A DNA stretch of 64,000 nucleotides from an uncultured Clostridia bacterium (GCA_947385955.1 CANDNA010000007.1:62001-126000); one strand, 5' to 3'. Positions 18,118 to 28,131 are shown, numbered from the stretch's first letter. Numbers and translations are program-made. Notes: generated from the letters alone by a model not told the origin.

Positions 18118-19985
18118 AAGAAAAGATTCAGAAAAAATTAAATAGCATATGTTACGAAAACTATCTGAAGGAGCGGGAGCGGCAAAAAGACCCTTACCGT
18201 CAATGGTATCTGGGACATGAGGACTGGAAGAAGAAACGTTACCCGGATCCGGCTCCGGACATTGTACTGTTTGCAGACAGACGCGGCAGTGTGGAAGCGG
18301 CGGCAGCAGGACTGGTAACCGATTTTTTCCGACAGTATCCCTGGGTGCAGATTGCCTATGGGGATGAGGACTGTCTGGATGAATCCGGGCGGCGGTATGC
18401 ACCCTGGTTCAAGCCGGAGTGGTCGCCGGATACACTGGAGAGCTTTCCGTATTTCGGACATTTCTTTGCGGTACGAAAAAGCCTGCTGGCAGACCTGCCC
18501 CGGGAGGACTGGGAGCCGTATCTGACAGACTGTGACAGCGAAGGGTGCCACCGCCTGCTTATCACATTGACCCGGAAGGTGACAGGCCGGGAGTGGATAC
18601 GGGCCAATGCAGGGCAGAAAGCCATTGCTTCTATTAGTAAGGTACTGATCCATATGAAAACAGAAGAAAATGGGAAACCCTGCCGAAGCCGGGATAGCCG
18701 GCCTGAGCCGTCCGGTGAACTGATTTCCGTGATCATTCCCTCCAAAGACAACCCGGATGTACTTAAAGTATGTCTTTCCAGTCTGCGGGAGCGGACAGAG
18801 CCGTGCGGGCTTTCTCTGGAGATCATTGTGGTGGACAATGGCAGCAGCCCGGAGAACAAAGCCCTTTTGGAACGGATGGCAGAGCAGTATGACTTCCGGT
18901 ATCTGTATGAGCCTATGCCTTTTAATTTTTCACGGATGTGTAATCTGGGAATCAGCCAGGCGAAAGGCAGATTTCTGCTTCTGCTCAATGATGATATGGA
19001 AATCATAGATCCTCTGTGGCTGGTACGGCTCTGGGAGAAAGCCCGCCTGGCCCATGTGGGGGCAGTGGGAGCCAAACTGCTCTATCCGGGCAGCGATCTG
19101 ATCCAGCATGTGGGCATCACCAATCTGAAGGTGGGGCCGGCGCATAAACTGTTGAAGATGACGGACGAAAATTCCTATTATCATGGTCAGAACAGGCATA
19201 CTTATGATATGATAGGAGTGACGGCCGCCTGTCTGATGGTGGAGAGGCGTAAGTATGAGGAAGCGGGCCGGCTGTATGAAGGAATGGCGGTTTCCTACAA
19301 TGATGTGGATTTTTGTTTTGCCCTTTATGAACTGGGGTATTATAATGTATTAAGAAATGATGTGGTATTGTATCACCATGAATCGCTGAGCCGGGGGGAT
19401 GACAATCTGTCCGACGAAAAATGGGCCAGGCTGCTGCAGGAAAAGGAAACCTTATATCAAAGACACCCTTCCCTGCGGGGCTATGATCCGTTTTACAGCC
19501 GGAATCTGGCCGGGATTTCCAATGTGTACAATGCGGATTTTATGTATGAGTTTGAAAAGATGGACCATTATGTGAAGGTCAGACGGTGGAAAAAGCCGGA
19601 ACCTTTACAGTGGGAAAACGGCTGTCTGACGGTGCATGTGGAGCATGGCAGGCTGGAGAGGCGGCTGGAGATTACAGACAAAGACGAAGTATACTGGATT
19701 GAGGGCTGGTCTTATGTACTGGGAATGGATAATTGCCGCTACAGGCGCAGCCTTCTGCTGCATGGGGAGAAGGGCGGCATTTATGAAGTGCAGGTATTGA
19801 CGCGGTATCGGAAAGATGTGACGGCTGTCCTGCCTGACCAGGTCAATGTGGATCTGGCCGGTTTCGTATGCAGGATTCCCAGGTATGCGCTTTTGGAGGA
19901 TACGTATACCATCTCCATGCTGGCAAGAGACAGATGTTCCCATCAGAAACTGTATCAAAAGACAGATAAGAGCTTTACGATCTAG
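18102..19985 (+). CDS. GT2 glycosyltransferase, two-part
   Basis: A 627-residue protein overlapping the preceding gene by 16 bases. The first 190 residues resemble the acceptor half of a GT-A domain (YGDEDCLDESG, WSPDTLESFPYFGHFFAVRK). A complete GT2 domain follows at about 205-430. It carries ISVIIPSKDN, IIVVDNGSS, LLLLNDDMEI (the DxD-like pair) and YNDVDFCF. A beta-rich C-terminal part of about 120 residues is not assigned. This layout is common for rhamnosyl or related transferases that extend surface polymers. Specificity cannot be read from sequence. Confidence 0.8.
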   Translation: MAWQIKEKIQKKLNSICYENYLKERERQKDPYRQWYLGHEDWKKKRYPDPAPDIVLFADRRGSVEAAAAGLVTDFFRQYPWVQIAYGDEDCLDESGRRYAPWFKPEWSPDTLESFPYFGHFFAVRKSLLADLPREDWEPYLTDCDSEGCHRLLITLTRKVTGREWIRANAGQKAIASISKVLIHMKTEENGKPCRSRDSRPEPSGELISVIIPSKDNPDVLKVCLSSLRERTEPCGLSLEIIVVDNGSSPENKALLERMAEQYDFRYLYEPMPFNFSRMCNLGISQAKGRFLLLLNDDMEIIDPLWLVRLWEKARLAHVGAVGAKLLYPGSDLIQHVGITNLKVGPAHKLLKMTDENSYYHGQNRHTYDMIGVTAACLMVERRKYEEAGRLYEGMAVSYNDVDFCFALYELGYYNVLRNDVVLYHHESLSRGDDNLSDEKWARLLQEKETLYQRHPSLRGYDPFYSRNLAGISNVYNADFMYEFEKMDHYVKVRRWKKPEPLQWENGCLTVHVEHGRLERRLEITDKDEVYWIEGWSYVLGMDNCRYRRSLLLHGEKGGIYEVQVLTRYRKDVTAVLPDQVNVDLAGFVCRIPRYALLEDTYTISMLARDRCSHQKLYQKTDKSFTI

Positions 19986-19993
19986 GAGATGTT

Positions 19994-21994
19994 ATGGGCA
20001 ATACGGAACAGGAAAACGGGGCGGCACAGTTATTGGAATATTACCGCCTGGCCTATGAAAAGGAAAAGGAAAAGAATACACTGCTTGCGGCCAGACTGGC
20101 GGATGCCCAGGCCCGGGCTGAGGATTTGGACTTTAAGCTGAAGCGGATTAAAAACAACCCGGTCTGGAAGGCGTCCAAACCGCTTCGGAGCGTAATGCAC
20201 TGGATGATCCGTATGAAAGACCGCATTGTGCGTCTGGGAAGCCCGCGGGGAATTGCCAGAAAGATAAAGAGCAAGCTGATCGAAAGAAAGGCTATGCGCC
20301 TTCACGGAAAAGCCAGCTTTCCTGACAGCCGCCAGCGGGAGGCTATGAAGAGGACAAAGTTTCCAAAGGATATTACCTTCAGTATTCTGGTGCCGCTGTA
20401 CAATACACCCAGGCAGTTTTTGACAGAGATGATCGAGTCTGTCAGGGCGCAGACTTATGAAAAATGGGAACTGTGTCTTGCAGACGGCTCCGATGAGGAG
20501 CATAGCTATGTGGGGGAACTCTGCCGGAAATACAGTGCGGCAGATCAGCGGATCGTATATCGGAAACTGGAAAAAAACGAAGGGATTTCGGGCAATACAA
20601 ACGAGTGTTATCGTATGGCCACAGGGCAGTATATTGCATTGTTTGACCATGATGACATCCTGCATCCCAGTGTGCTGTTTGCCTATATGAAGGCCATCTG
20701 TGAGCAGGATGCAGATTATATTTACTGTGATGAGGCCACTTTTAAAAACGGAAACATCGATCATATGATCACACTGCATTTCAAACCGGATTATGCCATT
20801 GACAATCTGCGGGCCAATAATTACATCTGTCATTTCAGTGCGTTTTCCAGAGAACTGCTGGAAGGGACGGAGTTGTTCCGCTCCGAATTTGACGGCAGCC
20901 AGGATCATGATATGATTCTGCGGCTGACCACCAGGGCCAGAAAGGTGGTGCATGTGCCGCAGCTTCTGTATTACTGGCGTTCCCATAAGGCCAGTGTGGC
21001 GTCGGATATCAGCGCCAAGCTGTACTGCATCGAATCGGCCAGAGGAGCCATTGCCGATCATCTGCGTGCCTGTGGCATGGAACATTTTGAGATTACCAGT
21101 ACCAGGGCCTTTGAAACGATTTTCCGGATTCAGTATGAGCTGACCGGATATCCCAAAGTGTCCATTGTGATTGCCAATAAAGACCATGCGGCGGATCTGA
21201 GCCGATGTGTCTCTTCCATACTGGACCGTTCCACCTATGAGAATTATGAAATTATTATCGTGGAGAATAACAGTACTTCCAGAGAGATCAGGGAGTATTA
21301 TGAGGAGATCGGAAAGCATCCGAAGGTTCGGATTGTGACATATGAAGGGGGATTTCATTATTCAAAAATCAATAATTTCGGCGCTTCCTTTGCAGAAGGG
21401 GAATTTCTGCTGCTTTTGAATAATGATACCCAGGTGATTACAGTCAACTGGATAGAGGAGCTGCTGATGTACGGACAGCGCCGGGATGTGGGGGCTGTGG
21501 GAGCCAAGCTGTATTATGAGGACAAGACCATCCAGCATGCCGGAATCGTACTGGGCCTGGGGGCGCACCGTACAGCCGGACATACCCATTACCGGGTCAA
21601 TATAGAAAATGTGGGATATATGGGCAGATTGTGTTATGCCCAGGACGTTTCTGCCGTAACAGGAGCCTGCCTTCTGGTGAGGAAAGAGTGGTTTGATGAT
21701 CTGGGCGGACTGGATGAGAGCTTTGCAGTGGCGTTAAACGATGTGGATTTCTGCCTGCGGCTGCGGGAAAAAGGGCTTTTGAATGTATTTACACCGTTTG
21801 CGGAGCTGTATCATTTTGAATCCAAATCCAGGGGGCTGGATGATTCCGATGAGCGGGCAGAGAGGTACAATGAGGAATCGGCCCGGTTCCGCCAGAAGTG
21901 GAAGGCGGTGCTGGAGGCGGGAGATCCTTATTACAATCCCAATTTTTCTCTTGACAGAAGCGATTTCAGTCTGCGTCTGCCAGAAGGGAAATAG
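19994..21994 (+). CDS. Bifunctional GT2 glycosyltransferase with N-terminal coiled coil
   Basis: A 666-residue protein. Residues about 8-55 are a charged heptad-like coiled coil. A first GT2 domain (about 130-370) has FSILVPLYNT, GISGNTNEC and the FDHDD metal motif. A second (about 385-640) has VSIVIANKDH, IIIVENNST, LLLLNNDTQ and LNDVDFCLR. Two complete catalytic domains suggest two linkages made by one enzyme, as in polymerising rhamnan or galactan synthases. It starts 8 bases after the previous gene, with GGAGATGTT upstream of the ATG, in the same operon. Confidence 0.85.
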   Translation: MGNTEQENGAAQLLEYYRLAYEKEKEKNTLLAARLADAQARAEDLDFKLKRIKNNPVWKASKPLRSVMHWMIRMKDRIVRLGSPRGIARKIKSKLIERKAMRLHGKASFPDSRQREAMKRTKFPKDITFSILVPLYNTPRQFLTEMIESVRAQTYEKWELCLADGSDEEHSYVGELCRKYSAADQRIVYRKLEKNEGISGNTNECYRMATGQYIALFDHDDILHPSVLFAYMKAICEQDADYIYCDEATFKNGNIDHMITLHFKPDYAIDNLRANNYICHFSAFSRELLEGTELFRSEFDGSQDHDMILRLTTRARKVVHVPQLLYYWRSHKASVASDISAKLYCIESARGAIADHLRACGMEHFEITSTRAFETIFRIQYELTGYPKVSIVIANKDHAADLSRCVSSILDRSTYENYEIIIVENNSTSREIREYYEEIGKHPKVRIVTYEGGFHYSKINNFGASFAEGEFLLLLNNDTQVITVNWIEELLMYGQRRDVGAVGAKLYYEDKTIQHAGIVLGLGAHRTAGHTHYRVNIENVGYMGRLCYAQDVSAVTGACLLVRKEWFDDLGGLDESFAVALNDVDFCLRLREKGLLNVFTPFAELYHFESKSRGLDDSDERAERYNEESARFRQKWKAVLEAGDPYYNPNFSLDRSDFSLRLPEGK

Positions 21995-22138
21995 AAACAG
22001 GACAGAAACCTGCTTTGCAGGATTCTCCGCCCGGAGCAGGGCAGGAACCCTCACTGCTCCGGTGCGATACAGGTCTGCCGGTTGCCGGAGGATAACGGGC
22101 GGACTTCAAAATTTAAAGATCAAACAGGAGGTAGGGCA

Positions 22139-23872
22139 ATGAGTTACAAGGAGGAGTTACAATTCTGGCTGGAGGATTCTTATTTTGATGAGGAAACCAA
22201 ACAGGAGCTGCGGGCGATCCAGGACAATGAAGCGGAGGCAGAGGACCGGTTTTATAAGGAACTGGAATTCGGTACAGGAGGGCTGCGGGGTGTCATCGGC
22301 GCGGGAACCAACCGTATGAATATTTATACGGTCAGGAAAGCCACCCAGGGTCTTGCCAATTATATTTTAAAGAAAGGCGGCAAAGAAAAGGGCATTGCCA
22401 TTGCCTATGATTCCAGGCTGATGTCTCCTGAATTTGCCGATGAGGCGGCGCTTTGTATGGCGGCCAACGGCATTAAGGCGTATGTGTTTGAATCCCTGCG
22501 TCCCACACCGGAGCTTTCCTTTGCACTGCGTAAGCTGGGCTGCATTTCCGGTATCGTAGTCACGGCCAGCCACAATCCGCCGGAATACAACGGATATAAG
22601 GTATACTGGGAGGACGGCGCACAGGTAACGGCGCCCAAAGATAAGGAGATCATCGAAGAGGTAAAGGCGGTAACCGATTATCATACGGTGAAAACGATGG
22701 ACAAGGCCCAGGCTCAGGCAGAGGGACTCTATGAGGTCATTGGAAAAGAGATCGACGATGCTTATATGGAAGAACTGAAAAAGCAGATTCTCCATCCGGA
22801 AGTGATCAAAGAGATGGCCGATGACATCAGAATCGTGTACACACCGTTCCACGGCACAGGCAATCTGCCGGTAAGACGGATTCTGTCCGAGCTGGGATTC
22901 AAGCATGTGTACGTGGTACCGGAACAGGAACTGCCGGATCCTGAGTTTACTACGCTGGATTATCCCAATCCGGAGGACCCCAAGGCATTTACGCTGGCAC
23001 TGAAACTGGCAAAGGAGAAAGATGCCGACATCGTACTGGCTACCGATCCGGATGCAGACCGCCTGGGCATCTATGCAAAGGATACAAAAACGGGAGAGTA
23101 TGTTTCCTTTACCGGAAATATGTCCGGTATGCTGATTGCGGAATATATTCTGCGGGAGCGGACGGCAACGGGAACCATGCCTGAAAATCCGGCTCTTGTA
23201 ACCACGATCGTTACCACCAATATGGCAAAGGCCATTTCCGACCGGTACCATGTAAAATGTATTGAAGTGCTGACCGGATTTAAGTTTATCGGTGAGCAGA
23301 TCAAGCTGTTCGAGCAGACCGGCTGCAATAATTATGTATTCGGCCTGGAAGAAAGCTATGGCTGTCTGGCAGGTACCCATGCAAGGGACAAAGATGCGGT
23401 CGTGGCTGTTATGTGTCTGTGTGAGGCGGCCGCATGGTGCAAAAAGCATGGCATTACACTGTGGGACCAGATGCTGAAATTATATGAGCAATACGGATAT
23501 TACAAAGAGAGCCAGTATGCCATTACCTTAAAAGGCATTGACGGTTCCAGACAGATTGCAGAGATTATGGACCGTCTCAGAAGCAATCCGCCGAAGGAAT
23601 TTGGAGACCTGAAGGTGACAAAGCTGCGTGACTATGAGAACAATGTGGTAACGGATATGGCAACAGGCGAAAAATCCGAAACCGGCCTGCCCAAATCCAA
23701 TGTACTGTATTTTGACCTGACCAATGATTCCTGGTGCTGTGCAAGGCCCTCCGGAACAGAACCCAAGATCAAATTCTATATGGGCGTGAGAGGGGAAGAT
23801 CTTGCGGATGCACAGGCAAAGGTGGAAGCGCTGACCGACGCACTGAAAAAGAAACTGGATGAAGGAAAATAA
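22139..23872 (+). CDS. Phospho-sugar mutase (phosphoglucomutase/phosphomannomutase)
   Basis: A 577-residue alpha-D-phosphohexomutase that interconverts hexose 1- and 6-phosphates, so it can supply glucose-1-phosphate to RfbA. The catalytic serine loop reads TASHNPPEYNGYK, the metal loop ATDPDADRLG, the sugar-binding loop GLEESYGCL and the phosphate loop RPSGTEPKIKFY. All four are intact. AGGAGG precedes the ATG at 22139; the frame extends to 22082 without a site. Size fits the Firmicutes PgcA-type enzymes. Confidence 0.92.
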   Translation: MSYKEELQFWLEDSYFDEETKQELRAIQDNEAEAEDRFYKELEFGTGGLRGVIGAGTNRMNIYTVRKATQGLANYILKKGGKEKGIAIAYDSRLMSPEFADEAALCMAANGIKAYVFESLRPTPELSFALRKLGCISGIVVTASHNPPEYNGYKVYWEDGAQVTAPKDKEIIEEVKAVTDYHTVKTMDKAQAQAEGLYEVIGKEIDDAYMEELKKQILHPEVIKEMADDIRIVYTPFHGTGNLPVRRILSELGFKHVYVVPEQELPDPEFTTLDYPNPEDPKAFTLALKLAKEKDADIVLATDPDADRLGIYAKDTKTGEYVSFTGNMSGMLIAEYILRERTATGTMPENPALVTTIVTTNMAKAISDRYHVKCIEVLTGFKFIGEQIKLFEQTGCNNYVFGLEESYGCLAGTHARDKDAVVAVMCLCEAAAWCKKHGITLWDQMLKLYEQYGYYKESQYAITLKGIDGSRQIAEIMDRLRSNPPKEFGDLKVTKLRDYENNVVTDMATGEKSETGLPKSNVLYFDLTNDSWCCARPSGTEPKIKFYMGVRGEDLADAQAKVEALTDALKKKLDEGK

Positions 23873-23884
23873 AGACAGAATACT

Positions 23885-24313
23885 ATGAAAAAATTAGTGG
23901 ATCAGATTTTGAAGTTCGGGGTCGTGGGATTTCTTGCATTTTTTATTGATTTTGGCATTTTTAAACTGCTTTCCGGCGTACTTGGCGTACACTACCTGGT
24001 GGCCAATTTCTTCGGGTTTACGATTTCGCTTATTTTTAATTATGTTGCCAGCATGACTTTTGTATTTGAACGGAAGGAAAATGCGGACAGGCGGACGGAA
24101 TTTGTGATTTTTACCGTGTTGAGCGTGATCGGGCTTTTGCTGAATGAGCTGATTATCTTTCTCTGCATCGAAGGGATCTATCTGAAAATCCCTTATCTGG
24201 CGGCGAATATGAGCAGGCAGTGGGCGGAAACTTTTGGAAAAATTGTTGCCACAGGTATTGTTATGGTTTATAATTTCATAACGAGAAAAATTTTTCTGGA
24301 AAAGAAAGCGTAG
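23885..24313 (+). CDS. GtrA-family membrane protein
   Basis: A 142-residue protein with four membrane helices. It begins with FGVVGFLAFFIDFGIFKLL and a conserved NYVASMTFVF loop, and ends YNFITRKIFL, the typical GtrA pattern. Family members are thought to flip undecaprenyl-phosphate glucose or similar donors. A GtrII-like transferase is at 2088-3650, so the two could act in one side-chain decoration pathway despite the distance between them. Confidence 0.85.
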   Translation: MKKLVDQILKFGVVGFLAFFIDFGIFKLLSGVLGVHYLVANFFGFTISLIFNYVASMTFVFERKENADRRTEFVIFTVLSVIGLLLNELIIFLCIEGIYLKIPYLAANMSRQWAETFGKIVATGIVMVYNFITRKIFLEKKA

Positions 24314-24317
24314 AGAA

Positions 24318-25049
24318 ATGAGGGAAAGACAGAGAACATACAGACATGAATACAAGTTCCTGATCGATGAAAGAGAAGAGGCCCTTTTGTATTACCGTCT
24401 GAAAAATCTGATCCCATTGGATGCTCATGCAGGGGAACAGGGACATTACTGGATCCGGAGCGTTTATTTTGACGATTATCGGGACAGTTGTTTCCGGCAG
24501 AATGAGGATGGCATCAATGAACGGGCAAAGTACCGGATCAGGATTTATGATGTATCCGACCGGAGCATCCGGCTGGAGCGTAAAAGCAAAAAAAACGGTA
24601 TGACCTGCAAGGAGTCCGCACCTCTGACGAGAGCGCAGTGTGAAATGCTCCTGAAGGGCATCCCGTTTCCTTTGGATATGCAGGATCCGGCTTCCTGCCC
24701 CGAGGTGCTGCAGCAGTTTCTGGCGCTGATGCGTTTTCGGGGAATGCGGGCAAAATCCATTGTGGAGTATGAGCGGGTCCCGTTTGTTTATCCGGAGGGC
24801 AATGTACGGATTACCTTTGACAGAAATATGACATCCTCGCTGCAGACAGACTGCTTTTTTGAGCAGGACAACCTGCGTTATCCCATGCTTTCCAGAGGAC
24901 AGCTTTTGATGGAAGTAAAGTTCGATGCATACTTTCCTTCCTTTATCAAAGAAAAACTGGAAATCGGCAGATTGCAGCAGACGAGCTTCTCAAAATATTA
25001 TTTAAGCAGAAAATATACAGTTTCCTGCGCAGGAGGTAGGTTAAGATGA
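24318..25049 (+). CDS. VTC-domain polyphosphate polymerase-like protein
   Basis: A 243-residue protein of the VTC/CYTH-like tunnel fold. RHEYKFLID at the start, the basic strand KYRIRIYD, RLERKSKKNGMTCKES, SIVEYERVPFVYP and LLMEVKFDAYFPSF supply the alternating Lys/Arg/Glu residues that line the tunnel. Eukaryotic VTC4 makes polyphosphate from ATP; bacterial members are mostly uncharacterised. It overlaps the DUF4956 gene by 4 bases. In many bacteria VTC-domain and DUF4956 genes are neighbours, often with CotH, which is absent here. Confidence 0.8.
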   Translation: MRERQRTYRHEYKFLIDEREEALLYYRLKNLIPLDAHAGEQGHYWIRSVYFDDYRDSCFRQNEDGINERAKYRIRIYDVSDRSIRLERKSKKNGMTCKESAPLTRAQCEMLLKGIPFPLDMQDPASCPEVLQQFLALMRFRGMRAKSIVEYERVPFVYPEGNVRITFDRNMTSSLQTDCFFEQDNLRYPMLSRGQLLMEVKFDAYFPSFIKEKLEIGRLQQTSFSKYYLSRKYTVSCAGGRLR

Positions 25050-25720
25050 GTTTCAGAGACATAATCAAAAAATCTGTATTGCAGAGCTTTACAGGCAGCA
25101 GCATAACTACAACAACCGTATGCGTCACATTGGGAATTACTGTGATTCTGGCACTTTATATTTTTGCAGTGTATTATCTTTCCACGAGAAAGACATTCTA
25201 TAATAAGACGTTCAATGTATCCCTGGCCGCCATTTCTGTGATTACCGCCAGCATCATTCTGGCGATGCAGTCCAATCTGGCGATTTCCCTGGGTATGGTA
25301 GGCGCTCTTTCTATTGTACGTTTCAGGACAGCCGTAAAGGACCCCAAGGATCTGGTGTTTCTGTTCTGGTCCATCAGTGTGGGAATTATATGCGGAGCGG
25401 GGATTTTTGAGATTGCAGTGATTTCTTCCCTGATCGTTACGATCGGGCTGTTTGTACTGGAACTGACACCTGTGGGCTATGCGGGAGGGATTCTTGTTAT
25501 TAACTGTAACTCTCTGGACCAGGAAGCGGAGATTATGGAGATCGTAAAAGCGGGCAGTAAAAAACCTTCTGTGAAATCCAGAAATGCGTCAGTGGCAGGT
25601 GTGGATTTTGTCATTGAATGCAGGGCAAAAGAACCTTCGCAGATGCTGCAGAAATTGCAGGCTCTGGAAGGGGTAAGCGGTGTAGCGTTGATGGAACATG
25701 ATGGAGAAGTTAATTTCTGA
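25046..25720 (+). CDS. DUF4956 membrane protein
   Basis: A 224-residue protein with about four membrane spans in the first 140 residues. It carries the conserved segment SLGMVGALSIVRFRTAVKD followed by DLVFLFWSISVGI, which identifies DUF4956. The C-terminal 80 residues form a small soluble domain. The start overlaps the VTC-domain gene stop, with AGGAGG 9 bases upstream. Partner of the VTC-like protein, role unknown. A strong terminator follows. Confidence 0.8.
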   Translation: MSFRDIIKKSVLQSFTGSSITTTTVCVTLGITVILALYIFAVYYLSTRKTFYNKTFNVSLAAISVITASIILAMQSNLAISLGMVGALSIVRFRTAVKDPKDLVFLFWSISVGIICGAGIFEIAVISSLIVTIGLFVLELTPVGYAGGILVINCNSLDQEAEIMEIVKAGSKKPSVKSRNASVAGVDFVIECRAKEPSQMLQKLQALEGVSGVALMEHDGEVNF

Positions 25721-25741
25721 TTTAATAAGAGATCAAAGATG

Positions 25742-25780
25742 AAATTGGATTCTGCAGACGCAGAATCCAATTTGTTCTGA
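25742..25780 (+). terminator. Intrinsic terminator after the VTC/DUF4956 pair
   Basis: A perfect 14-base stem (AAATTGGATTCTGC and its complement) encloses the 4-base loop AGAC and is followed by TGTTCT. It closes the transcript 22 bases after the DUF4956 stop. Confidence 0.75.
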
Positions 25781-25809
25781 CAGTAAAAATTTGCGGAAGG
25801 GAGTTGGAA

Positions 25810-27102
25810 ATGGCCAAAACGGTAAGTCGATCCAATTTGAAAAAAGCATACCGGTATTGCAGAAAAAATGGCGTTGTTCCGACTTTTTATGCCGCGTTGG
25901 AGCGGATACTGGATCAAAACATGCGTTATGAAAAACGGATCATAACAGAAGAGGAGCTGGCGGCCCAGAGGAATACCGTATGGGAAGAACCGGAATGCTT
26001 CAGTATCCTGGTACCTGCCTATGAAACAAAACTGCAGCATTTTCATGAAATGGTTGACTCTGTCTTGACACAGACCTATGGGGGGTTTGAATTAATCATT
26101 GCGGATGCCAGCCCTTCGGATAAACTGCGGGAAGAACTGAAATACTATAATGACAGCCGTATCCGTTATCTGAAACTGGCCGGGAACAATGGAATTTCGG
26201 AAAATACCAATGCGGCTTTAAAGGAAGCGAAAGGCAGTTATATCGGTCTGCTGGATCATGATGATGTATTGGAAAAGGATGCATTGTACCGTATGATGGA
26301 GGCCATCGAAAAGGGAAGAGCCGGGACAGGCAGGGCGCCTGGGCTGCTCTATTCCGATGAGGATAAATGCGACGATGCCATGACCAGTTTTTATGAGCCG
26401 CATTTAAAAGCCGGGTTCAATCTGGATCTGCTGCTCAGTAATAATTATATCTGCCATTTTCTGGTGATGGAAGCGCAGCTCATGCGGTCACTTGGCCTGC
26501 GCCGGGAATATGACGGGGCACAGGATCATGACCTGGTGCTGCGGGCCGTGGGCCGTCTGCAGCAGGAGGAGATTGTGCACATTCCCCATATTCTGTATCA
26601 CTGGCGGTGCCATACAGGATCCACATCGGAAAATCCTGAAAGTAAAATGTATGCTTATGAGGCGGGCAAAGCGGCGGTAGAGGATTTTTGCCGTCAGCGG
26701 GGCTGGCAGGTGCGGGTAAGCCATACCCGGCATCTGGGATTTTTCCGGGTGGAATACGAGGGTGATATCTTTTGCCAGCGTCCGGAACTGGCGGCAGTGG
26801 GCGGACGGATCATCCGCCGGGGACGGATTGCGGGCGGCGCTTACGGAGAGGACGGACAGATACTGTACCGGGGCCTGTTCCGGTATTTCAGCGGTTATAT
26901 GCACCGGGCAGTCCTGCAGCAGGATGCGGCTGCGGTCGATCTGCGCTGCTGCAGAGTGCGGCCTGAGCTTTTGACGCTCCGGGAACGTGTACAGAAGGAA
27001 GAGCCGGAGCCGGAAGCGGCCAGTCTCAGATTTGGCAGGGAAGCGGCGGCACAGGGATATCTGATTCTCTGGGATCCGTTGTGGGAACAGGGACAGGAAT
27101 AG
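25810..27102 (+). CDS. GT2 glycosyltransferase
   Basis: A 430-residue protein with one GT2 domain at about 60-300: FSILVPAYET, LIIADASPSD, GISENTNAAL and the metal motif LLDHDDVLE, then YDGAQDHDLVLR. It is close in style to the first domain of the 19994-21994 enzyme. The last 110 residues are Arg/Ala-rich and not assigned. GGAAGGGA lies upstream of the ATG at 25810; a TTG two codons earlier is less likely. It follows a terminator, so it may start a new transcript. Confidence 0.8.
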   Translation: MAKTVSRSNLKKAYRYCRKNGVVPTFYAALERILDQNMRYEKRIITEEELAAQRNTVWEEPECFSILVPAYETKLQHFHEMVDSVLTQTYGGFELIIADASPSDKLREELKYYNDSRIRYLKLAGNNGISENTNAALKEAKGSYIGLLDHDDVLEKDALYRMMEAIEKGRAGTGRAPGLLYSDEDKCDDAMTSFYEPHLKAGFNLDLLLSNNYICHFLVMEAQLMRSLGLRREYDGAQDHDLVLRAVGRLQQEEIVHIPHILYHWRCHTGSTSENPESKMYAYEAGKAAVEDFCRQRGWQVRVSHTRHLGFFRVEYEGDIFCQRPELAAVGGRIIRRGRIAGGAYGEDGQILYRGLFRYFSGYMHRAVLQQDAAAVDLRCCRVRPELLTLRERVQKEEPEPEAASLRFGREAAAQGYLILWDPLWEQGQE

Positions 27103-27120
27103 GAAACAGGAGCGGCAGTG

Positions 27121-28119
27121 ATGGGGGAAGCGGGAAATCAAAAAACAGGAATTGACACGACGGTGATCATACCCAATCTGAATGGCATGAGCTATCTGAA
27201 AAACTGCCTGGATTCGCTGCTGGCCTGTGAGGAGAGGACATTTCCGGTGATCGTCGTGGACAATGGTTCCACAGACGGGAGCCAGGATTTCATCCGCCGG
27301 GAGTATCCGGCGGTGGATCTGGTCTGCTTTCCGGAGAACCGGGGGTTTTCCGCTGCGGTCAATGCGGGTATACGGAAAGCCCGGACTGCCTGTGTCATTC
27401 TTCTGAACAATGACACTGAGGTGGAAACGCATTTTGTAAGCAGATTGACCAAAGCAGTCAGCAAGAAAGGATATTATTTTTCGGCGGGTGCCAGAATGGT
27501 GACCCTGTCCGATCCCCGGATAATTGATGATGCGGGGGATTATTACTGTGTACTGGGATGGGCCTTTGCCAGAGGAAAGGGAAAGCCGCGGGAGCGGTAT
27601 GAGAAGCCATGCAGTGTTTTTGCAGCCTGCGGCGGCGCGGCCATTTACCGGACAAACGTGCTGCGGGAACTGGGATTGTTTGACGAAGCGTTTTTTGCAT
27701 ATCTGGAGGATATTGACATAGGATACCGGGCAAAGCTGCAGGGCTATGTGAACCGGTTTGAACCGGGAGCCGTGGTGCGTCATGCGGGAAGCGCCTCTTC
27801 CGGTTCCCGGTACAATGCGTTCAAAGTCCGGCTTTCTTCCAGGAACAGCGTGTATCTGCCGCTGAAGCATATGCCTTTGCCACAGCTTTTACTGAATCTG
27901 CCGTTTCTTCTGTGCGGTTATTTCCTGAAATTCCTTTTTTTTATGAAAAAGGGATTTGGCTCTGTCTATCTGGAGGGACTGGGAAAGGGCCTGCAGATGG
28001 GGCTGCAGGAGAGAAAAAAGACATCTGCAGGACTGATGAAAAGCAGACGGCCGGGGGTATATCTGCGGATAGAAGGCGAACTTTTATACAACCTGCTGCT
28101 GCGGCTGTTTTTCTGTTAA
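27121..28119 (+). CDS. GT2 glycosyltransferase (rhamnosyltransferase-like)
   Basis: A 332-residue GT2 enzyme: TVIIPNLNGM, VIVVDNGSTDGS, GFSAAVNAGI, ILLNNDTEVE, then AACGGAAIYR and FFAYLEDIDIGYR. This set is typical of the WcaA/rhamnosyltransferase subgroup. A hydrophobic segment near residue 255-275 may anchor it to the membrane. AGGAG lies 8 bases before the ATG; a GTG one codon earlier is an alternative. Donor sugar not determined. Confidence 0.82.
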   Translation: MGEAGNQKTGIDTTVIIPNLNGMSYLKNCLDSLLACEERTFPVIVVDNGSTDGSQDFIRREYPAVDLVCFPENRGFSAAVNAGIRKARTACVILLNNDTEVETHFVSRLTKAVSKKGYYFSAGARMVTLSDPRIIDDAGDYYCVLGWAFARGKGKPRERYEKPCSVFAACGGAAIYRTNVLRELGLFDEAFFAYLEDIDIGYRAKLQGYVNRFEPGAVVRHAGSASSGSRYNAFKVRLSSRNSVYLPLKHMPLPQLLLNLPFLLCGYFLKFLFFMKKGFGSVYLEGLGKGLQMGLQERKKTSAGLMKSRRPGVYLRIEGELLYNLLLRLFFC

Positions 28120-28131
28120 GAAAAATTTAAG

